From an uncultured Sphingobacteriaceae bacterium (GTDB taxonomy: Bacteria > Bacteroidota > Bacteroidia > Sphingobacteriales > Sphingobacteriaceae), in the NCBI GenBank assembly GCA_946480915.1, contig CAMLLO010000016.1, positions 1 through 64,000 on the forward strand: 64,000 nt of DNA, in the 5' to 3' direction. The position numbers and the translations under genes were made by a program. A model generated the notes under the pieces. It was not told the origin of the DNA and did no database searches. It worked only from the letters and a program-made list of their open reading frames with translations. Positions 24,556 to 36,102 of the stretch are shown here, one piece after another (position 1 is the first letter of the stretch; every line of letters begins with the position of its first letter).

Positions 24556-27500
24556 GCTAATTCAATTTTTGTTTGTTTGGGCTTTCCGAAGGTCCAGTAA
24601 ATTAACGGAAGAAAAAACAGATTCAGAATGGTAGAGGTAGTTAATCCGCCCAAAATTACAATTGCCATCGGATATTCGATTTCCTGTCCCGGCTTGTTAC
24701 CACTTATTACGATCGGGAGTAAAGCAAGCGAAGCTGCAAGAGCTGTCATTAAGATAGGTGTCATTCTTTCTAACGCGCCCCGTATAATCATATGCAATCC
24801 AAACGGTTCGTTTTCTTCTGTTTCCAGATGGCGGTAGTGACTAATGAGCATAATAGCATTTCTTGCGGCAATTCCCAATACTGTAACGAACCCCACTAAT
24901 GAGCCCAGGGACAATACGCCTCCCGAAATCCAGGCGGCAAGGATGCATCCCGACAGGGCAAACGGAAGACTAAGCATAATTAGGCTTGCTGTGCGGTAGG
25001 ATTTAAAATCGATATACAGAATCATGAAGATCCCCAAAATGGACAGGAGCATCAGGCTGTATAACCTGCTTTGAGATTTTTGGCGTTCTACATATTCACC
25101 CAGAATCTCGGGGTGATAGCCAGCATCAAAGGATACTCTGCTTAGTTTAGTGTCGATATCGCGGGCAACCGCACCCAAATCTCTGCCCTTGGTATTACAA
25201 GTTACATCAATCCGTCTGGAGGATTGTTCGCGGGTAATTTCGTTTGGCGTTGGAGCAACGTACACATCAGCCACGTCTTTTAATGGTACACGCCCTCCTC
25301 GCGGAATATCAATCAGTAAGCTACGAATATCTTCTATGCTGGCTCGTTGGTCGTTGGTTCCCCAAACTACCACATCAAATATCTTCTGGTTCTCGTAGAC
25401 TTCGCCAGCCTTGGTTCCGTTTACCAGTGTGTTGATAGCACTGCGCACGTCACTTGCAGATACCCCAAAGCGTGCAGCTTTATCAGCCTGAAACTTTACA
25501 GCCAGCTGAGGTACCAGCGTTTGTGGCTGGACTTTTAAATCGCTTACGCCATCTACCTTTTCAAGTACCTTACCAATTTCCTTCGCCTTGTCTTGCAAAA
25601 CTGCAAGGTCAGAGCCGTAAATTCTCACTACGATACTGGCACTGGTTCCGGTAAGCACTTCTTTTACACGTTCGCGCAGATAGGTAAGCACATCGCGGTA
25701 AAGGCCCGGATAGCCGTCCACCACTTCCTGTATTTTGTCGACGGTTTCCTGATAATCTACTTCAGGGTCAACACTTATCCAGTTTTCGGTAAAATTCGGG
25801 CCAACAACTTCATCAGCCACTTCAGCGCGGCCAATATGTGCCCCAAAGTTGCGGACACCAGGAATGGCTCTGAGTTCGTTACTGGCACGCTGGGTAATTC
25901 TTGTCATCGCTTCCAATGAAGTCCCAGGCTTTTCAACCCAATGCATCAGGAAATCGTATTCCTTAAAATGGGGGAGAAACTCTTCACCCAGAAGGGGAGA
26001 TAATCCAAAAGTGAGCAGAATAGTCGCCCCCATGATGATAAAAGCTTTTTTGGGCTTTGCGATAATGCGGTGTAAAAAGTTTTCGTATTTAGGTTTAAGA
26101 TAGAGAACAGGTTTTGGTTCCTTCTCCGGCTCGCTTGCATTGCCGGATGTATAACGGTTCTTTAACAGTATGAGGGAAAGTGCCGGTGTTAATGTTAAGG
26201 CAACGAATAGGGAAGCCATAATAGCCAGCATATACGATAAAGCCAGCGGCTGAAAAAATGAACCTGACAATCCCGGAAGGAAAAACACAGGCATTAATAC
26301 CAACGCTACAATCAAGCTACCGTAAACCACCGCACTCCGTACTTCCATCGATGCGGTAAATACCACCTGGATAGCAGGCTTTGGCTGCGCAAGAAGTGCG
26401 TTCTGTTTTAACCTCCTTACAATATTTTCTACGTCGATAATGGCATCATCTACCACTTCACCGAGTGCGATTACTAAACCAGCAAGCACCATAGTATCAA
26501 TCGTTCCGCCACGGTAATGGAGTACAATCATGGCAATCACTAAAGAGAGCGGGATTGCCAGCACGCTGATTAAAGCTGTCCGCCAGTCTTTTAAAAAGAA
26601 GAAAAGTACCAAAATAACCAGAATACAGCCTATCAGGAGCGCCTTGTTAAGGTTGTGCAGAGACATTTCGATAAAGGTTGCGGGGCGGAAGATCGTCGAA
26701 TCGAAGGTCATACCCTTCATAGCAGGACGCATTTCTTCAATCACCTTTTCTACCTGCCGGGTTACTTCCAGCGAGTTTGCCTGCGGCTGTTTTTCAACGA
26801 TAAGCAATAAACCGGGCCCATCGTTAATAATGGCATCGCCGATAGGGGCGCGGAAACCTTCTGTAACTTCAGCTATTTCTCCTAAACGAACCTGAAGCCC
26901 GTTCTTTGTGGAAAGGGTAACCTGGGCCAGGTCTTCTGCCTGGTAAATAGTCGGAAGGTGCGATACTGCCATGCGCTGGTTGGGCATGTCGACAAAACCG
27001 CCGCCGAACTGGCGTGTCGCATCGCTTACCGCAGTAACCACCTGGCTTAGTTGCAGATTGTTGGCATATAAACGCTCTGGATTTACCTTGACCTGCAATT
27101 GCCTGTCGCGCTGACCCCAGATTGCCACATTGGCTACACCCGGGATAGACATCAACCTTGGACGCATAGTCCAGCGCACCTCGGTTGTCATCGCCATTTG
27201 GGAAAGCGTTTTTGAACTTACTCCAACTTTCAGTACCCTGCTGGTTGATGATAAAGGCGTAAGCATAACGGGTGGCCGTGCAACTGCGGGAAGGGTGGTA
27301 GCTACCCTTGTCAGCCTTTCCTGAACCAATTGTCTTGCTTCAATAACCCCGGTTCCTTTCTTGAAATCAAGCACGATTGAGGCTAAACCGAGCACCGACT
27401 TTGAGCGAAGCCTTGTTGTATTCGGTGTACCGTTCAACGCGTTTTCGATAGGAACAGCAATTAAGGCTTCAACCTCTGCTGTGGACAAACCCGGTGCTTC

Positions 27501-27650
27501 CACTTGTATTTCTACATAGGGAGGTGCAAATTCCGGAAATACATCATAGGACGCGTTTTTCACGACATTGTAGCCTACTATCATCAGCAGGCCCATGAGG
27601 GCAACCACAATAACTCGTAGTTGCAGGGATGTTAATACCAGCCAGCGCAT
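24552..27650 (-). CDS. RND efflux pump, CzcA/CusA-like inner-membrane subunit
   Basis: A 1032-aa RND permease with 12 predicted membrane helices and two large periplasmic loops. The TM4 proton-relay region reads [13 protein letters not shown] (Asp at about 401-402), typical of the heavy-metal branch, and the start [20 protein letters not shown] with [17 protein letters not shown] is CzcA/CusA-like. The substrate cannot be read from sequence; metal cations are the family default. It starts where the adaptor gene ends (1-nt overlap) and is encoded with its outer-membrane factor, adaptor and two-component system. Confidence 0.92.
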   Translation of the reverse strand: MRWLVLTSLQLRVIVVALMGLLMIVGYNVVKNASYDVFPEFAPPYVEIQVEAPGLSTAEVEALIAVPIENALNGTPNTTRLRSKSVLGLASIVLDFKKGTGVIEARQLVQERLTRVATTLPAVARPPVMLTPLSSTSRVLKVGVSSKTLSQMAMTTEVRWTMRPRLMSIPGVANVAIWGQRDRQLQVKVNPERLYANNLQLSQVVTAVSDATRQFGGGFVDMPNQRMAVSHLPTIYQAEDLAQVTLSTKNGLQVRLGEIAEVTEGFRAPIGDAIINDGPGLLLIVEKQPQANSLEVTRQVEKVIEEMRPAMKGMTFDSTIFRPATFIEMSLHNLNKALLIGCILVILVLFFFLKDWRTALISVLAIPLSLVIAMIVLHYRGGTIDTMVLAGLVIALGEVVDDAIIDVENIVRRLKQNALLAQPKPAIQVVFTASMEVRSAVVYGSLIVALVLMPVFFLPGLSGSFFQPLALSYMLAIMASLFVALTLTPALSLILLKNRYTSGNASEPEKEPKPVLYLKPKYENFLHRIIAKPKKAFIIMGATILLTFGLSPLLGEEFLPHFKEYDFLMHWVEKPGTSLEAMTRITQRASNELRAIPGVRNFGAHIGRAEVADEVVGPNFTENWISVDPEVDYQETVDKIQEVVDGYPGLYRDVLTYLRERVKEVLTGTSASIVVRIYGSDLAVLQDKAKEIGKVLEKVDGVSDLKVQPQTLVPQLAVKFQADKAARFGVSASDVRSAINTLVNGTKAGEVYENQKIFDVVVWGTNDQRASIEDIRSLLIDIPRGGRVPLKDVADVYVAPTPNEITREQSSRRIDVTCNTKGRDLGAVARDIDTKLSRVSFDAGYHPEILGEYVERQKSQSRLYSLMLLSILGIFMILYIDFKSYRTASLIMLSLPFALSGCILAAWISGGVLSLGSLVGFVTVLGIAARNAIMLISHYRHLETEENEPFGLHMIIRGALERMTPILMTALAASLALLPIVISGNKPGQEIEYPMAIVILGGLTTSTILNLFFLPLIYWTFGKPKQTKIELA

Positions 27651-28840
27651 TATTTACCTCCCCCAAATTCTGTCCCGAACAACTCTGCAGTGCCATCGGT
27701 AACTATTTTGGCACCGATAGCCGGGCCGCTTTTTAAGAGTGCACGATTATTTGCTACTTTCAAAAGTTCCACGCGCCTTCGCACAAATACATTGGGTTCG
27801 GTATTTTCATATACCCATGTATTACCATAAATATCATACACAACCGAAGAGTAAGGAACCACGAGCCCGGATACATTGCCTTTATATGGTAACGTTACGC
27901 TGATTTTTTGTCCAGGCCTGAATGTGCCGCGGCTATTGTCAATCTCATAATATAGGTCTACCGAACTGGCCAGTGGGTCGGATGTTGAAGGGCCGGTAAC
28001 CGGACGAGCGGTAACTGAACCTGATGCGCCGGTGAATTCGGATAGTCCCTGCACATAGGCGTTTGCACGAACATCAATTTGGGCTTCATCTCCGGCATAT
28101 ACCGGTACCCTAACCCATAAATTTTGCAGGGAAACAATGTCTGCTATGGGGGCGGCATTTGCCAGAACCTGATTACTGCTGCTATACACTTTCTGAATTA
28201 CGCCGCTTATCGGTGCTTCAATACTCAATGAAGACATGCGGCTGGCCAGAGCCTGACTATTGTTTCCTTTCAATAACTGCTGCCGGTTTCTGGCTACCCG
28301 AAGCTGAGCGGCAATTACAGCCAGTTCTGCTTCGGCTTCCTGTTTGGCCCGCAAGCTTCCGGCTTTTTCCTGATAAAGCTGTGATGTACGTTTTACTTTT
28401 TCAAGTGCAACATTATACTGGATCTGTCTTTGCGAAACGTCTTCTCCCGCATTTAACATGTCTTTCTCTGATGGAAGGATAATCAGGCGCGCCAACTGCT
28501 GACCTCTTGATACCTGCTGGCCCGCCGTTATCGTACGGCCACTTCCCGCTGCTACCAATGTACCGGCAACCGGTGCGGTAAGTGTAATTGTTTTACCGGG
28601 AACGGCAACTATTTCGGCACTGAAAGAACGGCTGTTGTTTACCAGATCGTTCTGCACTTCAACGGTCTTTATCCCGAGGCGTTCTACAGCCTTCGGAGTA
28701 AGTGTGATTCTATTTAAATCACCTTCTTTAACGGGATTACTTTGCTCCGCAGGGCCTTTGGCTTTTTCTTCTTTTTTACCGCCCTCGCAGGCACCGGTAA
28801 TAAAAGTTCCCGCAAGTAAGATGACGAAAAGGTATCTCAT
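27650..28840 (-). CDS. Periplasmic adaptor (membrane fusion) lipoprotein of the first RND pump
   Basis: A 396-aa lipoprotein (lipobox GTFITGAC, Cys at about 18). It has the HlyD/CzcB layout: a lipoyl half-motif with [12 protein letters not shown], an alpha-helical hairpin (about 140-215), the second lipoyl half [13 protein letters not shown], a beta-barrel and a membrane-proximal domain with [18 protein letters not shown]. Its N-terminus is Lys/Glu-rich, not His-rich. It links the pump to the TolC-like factor encoded 8 nt upstream. Confidence 0.9.
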   Translation of the reverse strand: MRYLFVILLAGTFITGACEGGKKEEKAKGPAEQSNPVKEGDLNRITLTPKAVERLGIKTVEVQNDLVNNSRSFSAEIVAVPGKTITLTAPVAGTLVAAGSGRTITAGQQVSRGQQLARLIILPSEKDMLNAGEDVSQRQIQYNVALEKVKRTSQLYQEKAGSLRAKQEAEAELAVIAAQLRVARNRQQLLKGNNSQALASRMSSLSIEAPISGVIQKVYSSSNQVLANAAPIADIVSLQNLWVRVPVYAGDEAQIDVRANAYVQGLSEFTGASGSVTARPVTGPSTSDPLASSVDLYYEIDNSRGTFRPGQKISVTLPYKGNVSGLVVPYSSVVYDIYGNTWVYENTEPNVFVRRRVELLKVANNRALLKSGPAIGAKIVTDGTAELFGTEFGGGK

Positions 28841-28848
28841 AGTTTGTA

Positions 28849-30216
28849 TTAATTTTTTTCAGTTTTTTTACCGATACTTAAATTAAGCTGACTTACCGAG
28901 CGGCGGAGTTCCGCTTCAATTTCAGCTTTGCGAAGCAAGCCATTAGTAAGTTGCCGCATAGCCTCCAGAACCGGGAGGTATGAAATGTCGCCTCGTTTAA
29001 AGGCCAATTGCGAAAGCTGGACGGCTTCCTGCAAGGCGGGCAAAGTTTTACCGTTCCAGATTTGGTATGACTTTAAGGTTTGTTCATATCTGTCGTACGC
29101 GTTTGCCACGTCGAGCGAAATTCGCTGGCGGATGGCTACATAGTTGAAAGAAGCTTGTTCCATTTCTGCCCTTGCCCGCGCAATTTTCCCCTGGTTACGG
29201 TTAAGTACAGGAAGTTCCATTTGTATCCCCGGATTAAAAGTGTTGGGCAAGAGCTCGCTTCCTCCCTTGCCATCAATATGCTGAAAGTTTAAGGTTGCCA
29301 TAAAGTTTAGTATCCGCGAACGTTCCCAGCCGAGGCGGTTAGCGCCAGACGTTATTGCCAGGGCCGCCGACTGCAATTCTGGCTGATTTTCAAAAGCAAG
29401 CCTGAGGTATTCGTCCTTCGACACCTTTTGATTTATAAAGTCTGTCTTTGAGAGGACATACGTTAACGTGGTGTCGGGCGAATACCCCAGTAGTGTGTTT
29501 AGACGGTGGGCGAAAAGTATAGTATCAAGGCTTGCTTTGTTGTATTCATCTATGGCCGCTGCACTATCGGCGCGGGTGGTTAGTGTTTCCAGTTCACTGA
29601 TATCCCCCAGGCGGAAGCGAACATTTGACAGAACTTGTATTTCTTTTCGTATTAGGGCGGTTTGGTTTAATATCGCGGCCCGTTCTTTGGCCCATTGCAA
29701 ATCAGCGAAAGAAGTTTGAACGTCGCGAATTAAGGTATAGCCGCGCTGGAGCATATTTTGAGCGGTACGTTCTATTTCGGTGTGCGCAAGTGCTATTCGC
29801 TTCGGTCGCTGCCATAAAAAGTCGAGCCCAAAATTGATATATCCCGATACATTTATTCCGCCGGAAGGCAAAAGATACCGCAGGAGCGGATTTGATACCA
29901 TACCGGCATCGGTTAAATCTGCCTGTGCAATGGTGATGCTGGCTAAGTCGGCTTGATACTGAGGATTGTTGAAGAGCGCCAGAGAAATTGCCTCCTCTTC
30001 TATAATCCCATCATTCATTTGAACTTTTGGAGGAAGGAGACTAAGGCCTGGTTTTACTTCCTTGGCTAACTCATAACCAAACTGTTGTTTAATTTTTTCG
30101 CTTACAGTATTCCGGGAAACTTTCGATCGAGTAGAACAAGAACTCAACCCTACAAGACAGATAAATCCTGTAACTTTACCGCACAAACTTATAAATGTGG
30201 AAGCTTTTAGCTGCAT
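28849..30216 (-). CDS. TolC/CzcC-like outer-membrane efflux lipoprotein
   Basis: A 455-aa protein with a lipobox (LVGLSSC, Cys at about 27) and two OEP domains: long amphipathic helices with the repeated pattern EEEAISLALFNNPQYQADLA (about 75-95) and LRLAFENQPELQSAALAI (about 265-283). It is the first gene of the six-gene efflux operon czcC-czcB-czcA-RR-HK-dedA (names by similarity). The upstream region 30217-30356 contains TTTGCT...AGCAAA arms, which may be a regulator site. Confidence 0.9.
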   Translation of the reverse strand: MQLKASTFISLCGKVTGFICLVGLSSCSTRSKVSRNTVSEKIKQQFGYELAKEVKPGLSLLPPKVQMNDGIIEEEAISLALFNNPQYQADLASITIAQADLTDAGMVSNPLLRYLLPSGGINVSGYINFGLDFLWQRPKRIALAHTEIERTAQNMLQRGYTLIRDVQTSFADLQWAKERAAILNQTALIRKEIQVLSNVRFRLGDISELETLTTRADSAAAIDEYNKASLDTILFAHRLNTLLGYSPDTTLTYVLSKTDFINQKVSKDEYLRLAFENQPELQSAALAITSGANRLGWERSRILNFMATLNFQHIDGKGGSELLPNTFNPGIQMELPVLNRNQGKIARARAEMEQASFNYVAIRQRISLDVANAYDRYEQTLKSYQIWNGKTLPALQEAVQLSQLAFKRGDISYLPVLEAMRQLTNGLLRKAEIEAELRRSVSQLNLSIGKKTEKN

Positions 30217-30356
30217 TTAGCTAATGTAGACATGAAATCTCAAGCAAATCTTAAGTTATAAGTTTTAGAAAAAGTCGGGTATGAATTTGCTGGAAACTTT
30301 AGCAAATCCCAGAAGTGACTAGTACGTATTAAGACTTTATATCAGAGAGATGAAAC

Positions 30357-32318
30357 CTAATTTGGACTTCTTAATTTCCCGTTTTTAAATAAGAAATATG
30401 CCGTCTGATAATAAGCTATCGCTTGTTCTACTAAAGTTTTAGGCAAACTAGTCGGAGTTTGCAAATTCTGGCTTTTATTATATAAATACGTTTCTACCTT
30501 TTTCTGCGGAGATAGGATAACCAGGCTATCCTGTTTCATGTAAGCTAATTTTTGATATGTCCCGAGTACTATTCTGGGAGAATAGCTTGTTGATAAGACA
30601 TTTTTCCCGAACAAATTACTTCGGTATTGCCATCCAAGAATATTAAATAAAGTTGGATACAAATCTATTTGAGAACACATCTTATCAATTTTACCATTGT
30701 TTCCCTGCGGTAGATTATAAATCATACAAGGTATATGATATTTAGAAATATCTATTTCGTTTTTACCTGCACTACTTGCACAATGGTCTGCAACGAAGAT
30801 TATCACAGTATTCTTGAACCATGGTTTTGTCTTGATCTTTCGTAAAAAATCTCCAATGGCGTAATCGGTATACTTTACTGCACCTTCTCGTCCTGATCCG
30901 GAGGGTATATCAACAGCACCTGATGGATATGTAAACGGACGATGATTGGAAGTGGTCATTACAAAATTGTAAAATGGCTTACCCTTGGCGAAACTTCTAT
31001 CTACGTTGTCGATTACAGCATTATATAAATCGCCGTCGCAAATACCCCAGGCATTTTCAAAAGTCACTTGCTTGTCCGAAATAATTGTGCGATGTGTTTT
31101 ATAATTATCTCCTACGCTTATATTTCTTCCCCTATCAATAATATTGAACCCATTTGAGCTGAAATATTGGTTCATGTTGTCGAAATAGCCATCCCCGCCA
31201 TAAAAGAAGGATGTGCTATATCCTTTCTGTCTGAATATCTCTCCGATAGTTGACAAGTTTTCATTGTGAGGTCTTCTGACGATACTATTACCCGGTGTAG
31301 GTGGTACTGCTAAACTTAGTGCTTCCATACCTCGAACTGTTCTGGTACCGGTTGCATACATGTTAGTAAAGAGAAGGCTTTTCTCTGCAATTGAGTCAAG
31401 AACTGGAGTAAGGTTTTGAGTATTTCCAAAATGTGACATGAAATCTGCACTGAAACTTTCTATCGTTATCATGATTACGTTAGGCATCTGAGAATTTTCA
31501 GCCCGCGACACTGTTCTCAAAATGGATTCTCCATTTTCAATAAATGATGATTCAGGTTCCTTTAACTCTTCCCTTATTAGTGAAAAAGCTGTCTTATTAT
31601 CTAATAGAGCATAGAATTGCTGATAATTCAATTCGTTGTTCTTAAAAGCAGCGAAGAAGGAATAAGTACCTGCCTTTGACAATTCATTTTGATACCGGTT
31701 AGGAGAACTTTCTGCCCAATCATTTTTTACTGAAATGATATATATAGCCCCAAGAGACCAGAGTACGCCGGTAAAGACCAGGCGATGCTTAAATGAGGTT
31801 CTGGAATTAAAGCTTTTAGAGAATGCACCAAATTTTCTAAATAGAATGATGACTATCAGAGTAACCAGTAAGACATAGCTAATTAAGATAGGAAGAGGGT
31901 ACGACTCATTGATATTATTAATTACCTCGAAAGTATAAATCAGATAATCAACAGCAATAAAATTAAATCGGCTCTCAAATTCCTGCCAAAAGGTGAGTTC
32001 AGCAAAAAATGAAAACAGACTTATTAAAACCATTAAGGATATTATCACATAGTTGACTATGTAGTTAAATTTTGATTTTAATAGCTTTCCGGGCAATAAA
32101 AGGAGATATAACGAATATGGAATAGTATAGAAGACAGCTACACCTACATCAAAAATAAAACCCTTTATAAAGAGGACGAAGCAAGGGAAAAAACTAATAT
32201 CTGCTTTAGAAAATGAAAATACTGTGAGTAATGCCCGGACTATGAAGGAAATTACTATAAAGTAAACGATAAAGGCACAAAGAGCACTGTACCTGCTTCT
32301 CGGAAATTGTTTTATCAT
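30357..32318 (-). CDS. LtaS/MdoB-type sulfatase-fold phosphotransferase
   Basis: A 653-aa protein with five N-terminal membrane helices (within about 10-195) and a C-terminal alkaline-phosphatase-superfamily domain. Metal and catalytic residues in place: IMITIESFSADF (Glu at about 288), the Thr in GTRTVRGMEAL (about 327), and FVADHCASS (Asp-His at about 511-512). LtaS, MdoB and Ept enzymes move phosphoglycerol or phosphoethanolamine from lipids to envelope acceptors. Acceptor here unknown; since Bacteroidetes lack lipoteichoic acid, lipid A or a periplasmic glycan is likelier (inference). Separate transcription unit, same strand as the efflux operon. Confidence 0.88.
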   Translation of the reverse strand: MIKQFPRSRYSALCAFIVYFIVISFIVRALLTVFSFSKADISFFPCFVLFIKGFIFDVGVAVFYTIPYSLYLLLLPGKLLKSKFNYIVNYVIISLMVLISLFSFFAELTFWQEFESRFNFIAVDYLIYTFEVINNINESYPLPILISYVLLVTLIVIILFRKFGAFSKSFNSRTSFKHRLVFTGVLWSLGAIYIISVKNDWAESSPNRYQNELSKAGTYSFFAAFKNNELNYQQFYALLDNKTAFSLIREELKEPESSFIENGESILRTVSRAENSQMPNVIMITIESFSADFMSHFGNTQNLTPVLDSIAEKSLLFTNMYATGTRTVRGMEALSLAVPPTPGNSIVRRPHNENLSTIGEIFRQKGYSTSFFYGGDGYFDNMNQYFSSNGFNIIDRGRNISVGDNYKTHRTIISDKQVTFENAWGICDGDLYNAVIDNVDRSFAKGKPFYNFVMTTSNHRPFTYPSGAVDIPSGSGREGAVKYTDYAIGDFLRKIKTKPWFKNTVIIFVADHCASSAGKNEIDISKYHIPCMIYNLPQGNNGKIDKMCSQIDLYPTLFNILGWQYRSNLFGKNVLSTSYSPRIVLGTYQKLAYMKQDSLVILSPQKKVETYLYNKSQNLQTPTSLPKTLVEQAIAYYQTAYFLFKNGKLRSPN

Positions 32319-32382
32319 TAACGTTTAAATTCGATTGACTACTACGCAAAATTAAGGTTTCAGGGCTAGAGTTACGCATTGC

Positions 32383-34926
32383 TTAAAACCTTTGGCGCAA
32401 AGCAATTGATGGTTGCAGCCCTTCATCGGAGTATCCCGCGACAGCTCTAATGAAAAGGCGATTAAACGGAGCGATAAATATACCAGCCCCATATCCCTGA
32501 TGAATGGTGGCGGATTTTTCATGTTTCACCCAAACTCTGCCAGCGTCATAGAATCCGATTAACCCGACTTTACCCGGCAGAACATAATGAAGGAAGTTTG
32601 GAAGTGTAATGCGGGCTTCAAAATTATTATAAGCGAGATGGTCTCCGGCAAAACGAAATTTTCTGTAGCCTAGTAAATTATCCTGGCTGCCTAAAAATGC
32701 GCTTTGATAAAACGTAGTTTGGCCAAAGGTTAAACCTCCGCCCATACGGTTTGCAAAAACAACCCTGCCTTTATAAAAGGATTTGTACAAAGATAGCTGA
32801 GGGAAAACTTGCGCATAATCTTCTGAGTATTTGTTTAACCCTTCAAAGCCCTGAATCTTAAGAGTGAAGTTAAGCCCTTTCGAAGGAAGGATTTTGTTAT
32901 CACGGAGATCCCAGCTTAAATTGAAATTTAAGCCTGCATGGGATTTATCCTCTGATAAATTTTCGAATTGGCTGGTTATTACCGGATCATTAATGAACCG
33001 TCCCAGGTTGTCCCTGGTGCTAAATCTGAAATACTGAAATGACGGGCCGGCAGATACAGATAGCGTTTTACTGGTATTGAAACGCAATTTCGGATCTAAC
33101 TGAAGATAGGAATACTTAACTCAATAAAACGTTCTAAAATCTCCCGTTTGATCAAAATCCGTTTCATTTCCTCGGCCGAAGAAATTTAGAATATTTCCCT
33201 TAAAGTCGCTGAAGCCGTTAATCGTTAGATCTGTGTTTTTTAAAACCGATATCCATTCGGCGTTATATTGAAGCAAAAAAGACGTAGAGTTAAAGTTTTT
33301 AAGAACAGAAAACTTCTGCATGCTTCCATAGGGTTCTTTACGAAAACCTTCTTTGGTTATTTTATATCCCAAACCTAAAAATATTCCATCTACCGAGCGA
33401 AGATCAACCGTAGGAGCAATGCCCGTAGAATTGGTATATAGATTGGTGAAAACCTTTTTGGTGTTAAGTGTATCGTTTGAAGAATGTAAAGCAAAGTGCC
33501 TTCCGTTATCAATAAATTTATCATTGTCCCGGTTCTCATAAACATCAACTTTGCCTTTAAATGCGATTACCTCATAGGTTTTTTGACCCTCGCCACCAAC
33601 AATTCTAATTTTGATTTTAGTTGTCGGGACATTGATTTTAAACACATCATTACCTTTTCCCGTAAAGAAACGCAGTTCCCTTGTTATATCTGGTTGGAAA
33701 GTATTCGAAAAGAGATTTTGATCCTTATTGCCTGATTTAGAAAGCTTGTAAATATTAACAACCATTCTTCCTTTTTCATCCTCCGTCATCTCTACCAATT
33801 CAGTTTTGTCCGAAGTGCGAATGTCCGTAACAGAATATAGGAAACGATAGTATTTGTCCATCGCACCAACCATATTGTCACGGCGACTTTTCAGTGTATT
33901 GAATATCAACTCCTTTCTGATTGATTTAGAGGACTCGGGCAGCTTGTTGACGGCATCCATTATAATTCTGTCTGGCAAAGCTTTGACGAAATTATTCGTC
34001 ATCTGCATCCATTCCTCATAAGTATATTGATTCAGAAACTGTTGATTCAGTTTTCGTCCATTGATAAAGAAAGCATTTACATCCTTATAATTAGGATTGA
34101 AGCCTTCAAGAAAGGATAGCAGACTTGTGCTTGCAACAGCTTTAGGCAATAAACCCTCATTGACATAAAGAACTTGATCCCTATCTCTCGGAACGACTAA
34201 ATATTTTTTGCCATCACCTTTTTGCAGGTCTGCCCATCTCCATTGATCTTCATGTCTGCCCCAGTCTGCAATTAAAAGGTCAAGTAGCCGCGCTCTAAAG
34301 AAAACTGAGGAGTCAATCTTATTGTCGTTATCTTCATCCAGTTTGCCCAGCATTTTTATAGTGTTATCCGAATCACCTTCAGGTTCACGTAACTCCAATA
34401 AGCAAACTGTGCCTTCAAATTCTTCTGCATACTGACCTAACGCTTTATCCGTACCTACTATTCCTATTATTGGATTAGTATGAGGAACTTTTACAGCTTT
34501 GGCTAAAACAGGAACAATCAATGCGGAATAAGGGTGTTGTGCAGAAAAATTATCGTCCACCCACTTCTCATAAGCTGAGCCGTGAATAACCTCAGGAGCC
34601 AAACCTTTTGAATACTTTTCTACACTTCGCAAAATCCACTCAACTCCAGCTTTGTCTTTAAGGCGTAAAGAATGAGATTGGTGGCCGCCACCCAATTCAG
34701 TGGGCATTAATCCAGTTGAAATTTCGGAAATCTTGATAATGGGTAATTTGGTGTTAGCCGCCCACTCCTTACGATAATTTTCTCCAAAAAGCTTTTTGTG
34801 AATGCTCGAAACATCATTATAAGAAGGGTGAAGACGAACCTCAGAGCTGTCTTTAATTTGAAGTGTTTGCGCAGACAAAGCAATGGTGGCATTCACAAAT
34901 AGGACGACAAAAAGTACTTTAATCAT
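32383..34926 (-). pseudogene. Outer-membrane beta-barrel (BamA/D15-like) protein with kinase-like N-domain, interrupted by in-frame TGA
   Basis: One continuous reading frame encodes 847 residues except for a TGA at 33121-33123 (codon 602). Before it: signal peptide (ALSAQ, 20), a domain with GGGHQSHSLRLKDKAG and LRSVEK (79-104), DWGRHEDQWRW (221-231) and PRDRDQ (246-251), then a beta region. After it, without frame change, the barrel continues (YSYLQLDPKLRF ... GLQPSIALRQRF) and ends in the terminal Phe typical of outer-membrane barrels. FY-stop-VKY would read FYRVKY with CGA, so a single C-to-T change explains it. Either a recent pseudogene, a sequencing error, or readthrough. The second part could start at a TTG (33087), but would lack a signal peptide. 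Confidence 0.8.
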
Positions 34927-34970
34927 ATGGCGTTATTTGTTGGCTTTAAATTGACCTGATATGGCTTTTG

Positions 34971-35945
34971 TTAATTATCGGGCTTGTATGTTAGCGTCGG
35001 CAAAACAACTCCGTTGTTATACTGGAAATTAAATGAGACTTTTTTCTTTTTTACTCCCTCTTCTCTTTGAACTTTAGCATAGCGATGGTAATTATTGACT
35101 ACTTGCCTGCCACTAAGATGCCCTAATGCGGCTCCCACAAATACGTCTGTAAACCAGTGTCTGTTTTCAGTAATCCGACTGATGCCGATTAAACTTGCTG
35201 CTGTGTAGGATATAATTGGAATTAACGGTTTATCTCGATATTCCATCGCATAAACGGTAGCAGCGGAAAATGCGACAGTGGTATGTCCAGATGGAAATGA
35301 GCTGTTCAGCTTTTTCCCATTCTTATCTTTTCCCACATTTGAAAATGGTCCGTGAAAGGTCGGCTCAGCATCAATCCTGTCGACACTATAAGAAGAAGGC
35401 CTTTCTCTTCCTGACAATGTTTTAAATATATAACTCATAGCTGCGCTAGTAAGGTAGGCTTGACTGGCTAAAAAAGTAGTGGTCTTGACCTTCTCATTAT
35501 TAAAAGCAAACCCATAAGCACCGATTGCACCTAATGAGATGGCTTCATATATCCCACCTGTATTAGTGATTCCTTTACTTATATTGGCCAGTGCCTTATT
35601 ATCAGTTCTTAACTTTAAAGCCTGTTTTTGAATTGGTTCGTCTGCCAGGATCAGTATACCTGTCACTGCTGCAAAGGCCCCAAATCGTGCCCATCCCTTA
35701 GCTCCGGTATGAAGAGGAGCTGTAAGTTGTTGTTTAAAATCACTGCCCAGCAAAATGAAATAAGTTGAACCTGTAATTTGGGTTCTGTTATTATAGGCTT
35801 GTGGCTTGATGTTATTATCTTGCTTGCCTGCAGCATCGGTTTTCTTATTTAAGCTATCAAGCTTTTGAACCAAAGAATCAGTTTTCTGAGCCATCGTGAA
35901 GATTGGAATTGAGACCAGTGTTATTAAAAAAAGCTTCAGTTTCAT
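34971..35945 (-). CDS. PAP2-family lipid phosphatase (exported)
   Basis: The open frame starts at 35984, but ATG 35945 gives a clean signal peptide (LKLFLITLVSIPIFTMAQ). The 324-aa protein has a polar linker, several membrane helices and the full PAP2 signature: KTLSGRERP (K-x6-RP), PSGHTTVAF, and SRITENRHWFTD (SR-x5-H-x3-D). Type 2 phosphatidic-acid phosphatases of this form dephosphorylate lipid phosphates, undecaprenyl pyrophosphate or lipid A at the periplasmic side. It diverges from a second PAP2 gene across a 157-bp region carrying TCTGAAGA repeats. Confidence 0.9.
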   Translation of the reverse strand: MKLKLFLITLVSIPIFTMAQKTDSLVQKLDSLNKKTDAAGKQDNNIKPQAYNNRTQITGSTYFILLGSDFKQQLTAPLHTGAKGWARFGAFAAVTGILILADEPIQKQALKLRTDNKALANISKGITNTGGIYEAISLGAIGAYGFAFNNEKVKTTTFLASQAYLTSAAMSYIFKTLSGRERPSSYSVDRIDAEPTFHGPFSNVGKDKNGKKLNSSFPSGHTTVAFSAATVYAMEYRDKPLIPIISYTAASLIGISRITENRHWFTDVFVGAALGHLSGRQVVNNYHRYAKVQREEGVKKKKVSFNFQYNNGVVLPTLTYKPDN

Positions 35946-36019
35946 AGGATGATAGTGTTGTTTTCGATCTAAATGTTTAAACAATAAAAAATGTTTGAAC
36001 CGCTATACTACCGAAGTAT

Positions 36020-36065
36020 TCTGAAGAGAATCTGAAGATCGATGGTTAACTTCAGAATTTCTACA
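36020..36065. promoter_or_regulatory. Direct repeats TCTGAAGA (11-bp period) in the divergent PAP2 promoter region
   Basis: TCTGAAGA occurs at 36020-36027 and 36031-36038, exactly one helical turn apart, followed by TTCAGA (36051-36056) and the 13-mer CAGAATTTCTACA (36053-36065). OmpR-type regulators typically bind tandem repeats with about 11-bp period. The same octamer and 13-mer occur upstream of the response regulator at 42292. Confidence 0.45.
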
Positions 36066-36102
36066 AGATCGAGTCATAATTTTAATGATTATCGATTCTA
36101 GA

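Noticed and set aside
24628..30000. Plus-strand open frames opposite the RND, adaptor and outer-membrane factor genes
   Set aside because: Shadows of well-supported minus-strand genes; the translations show no domain pattern.
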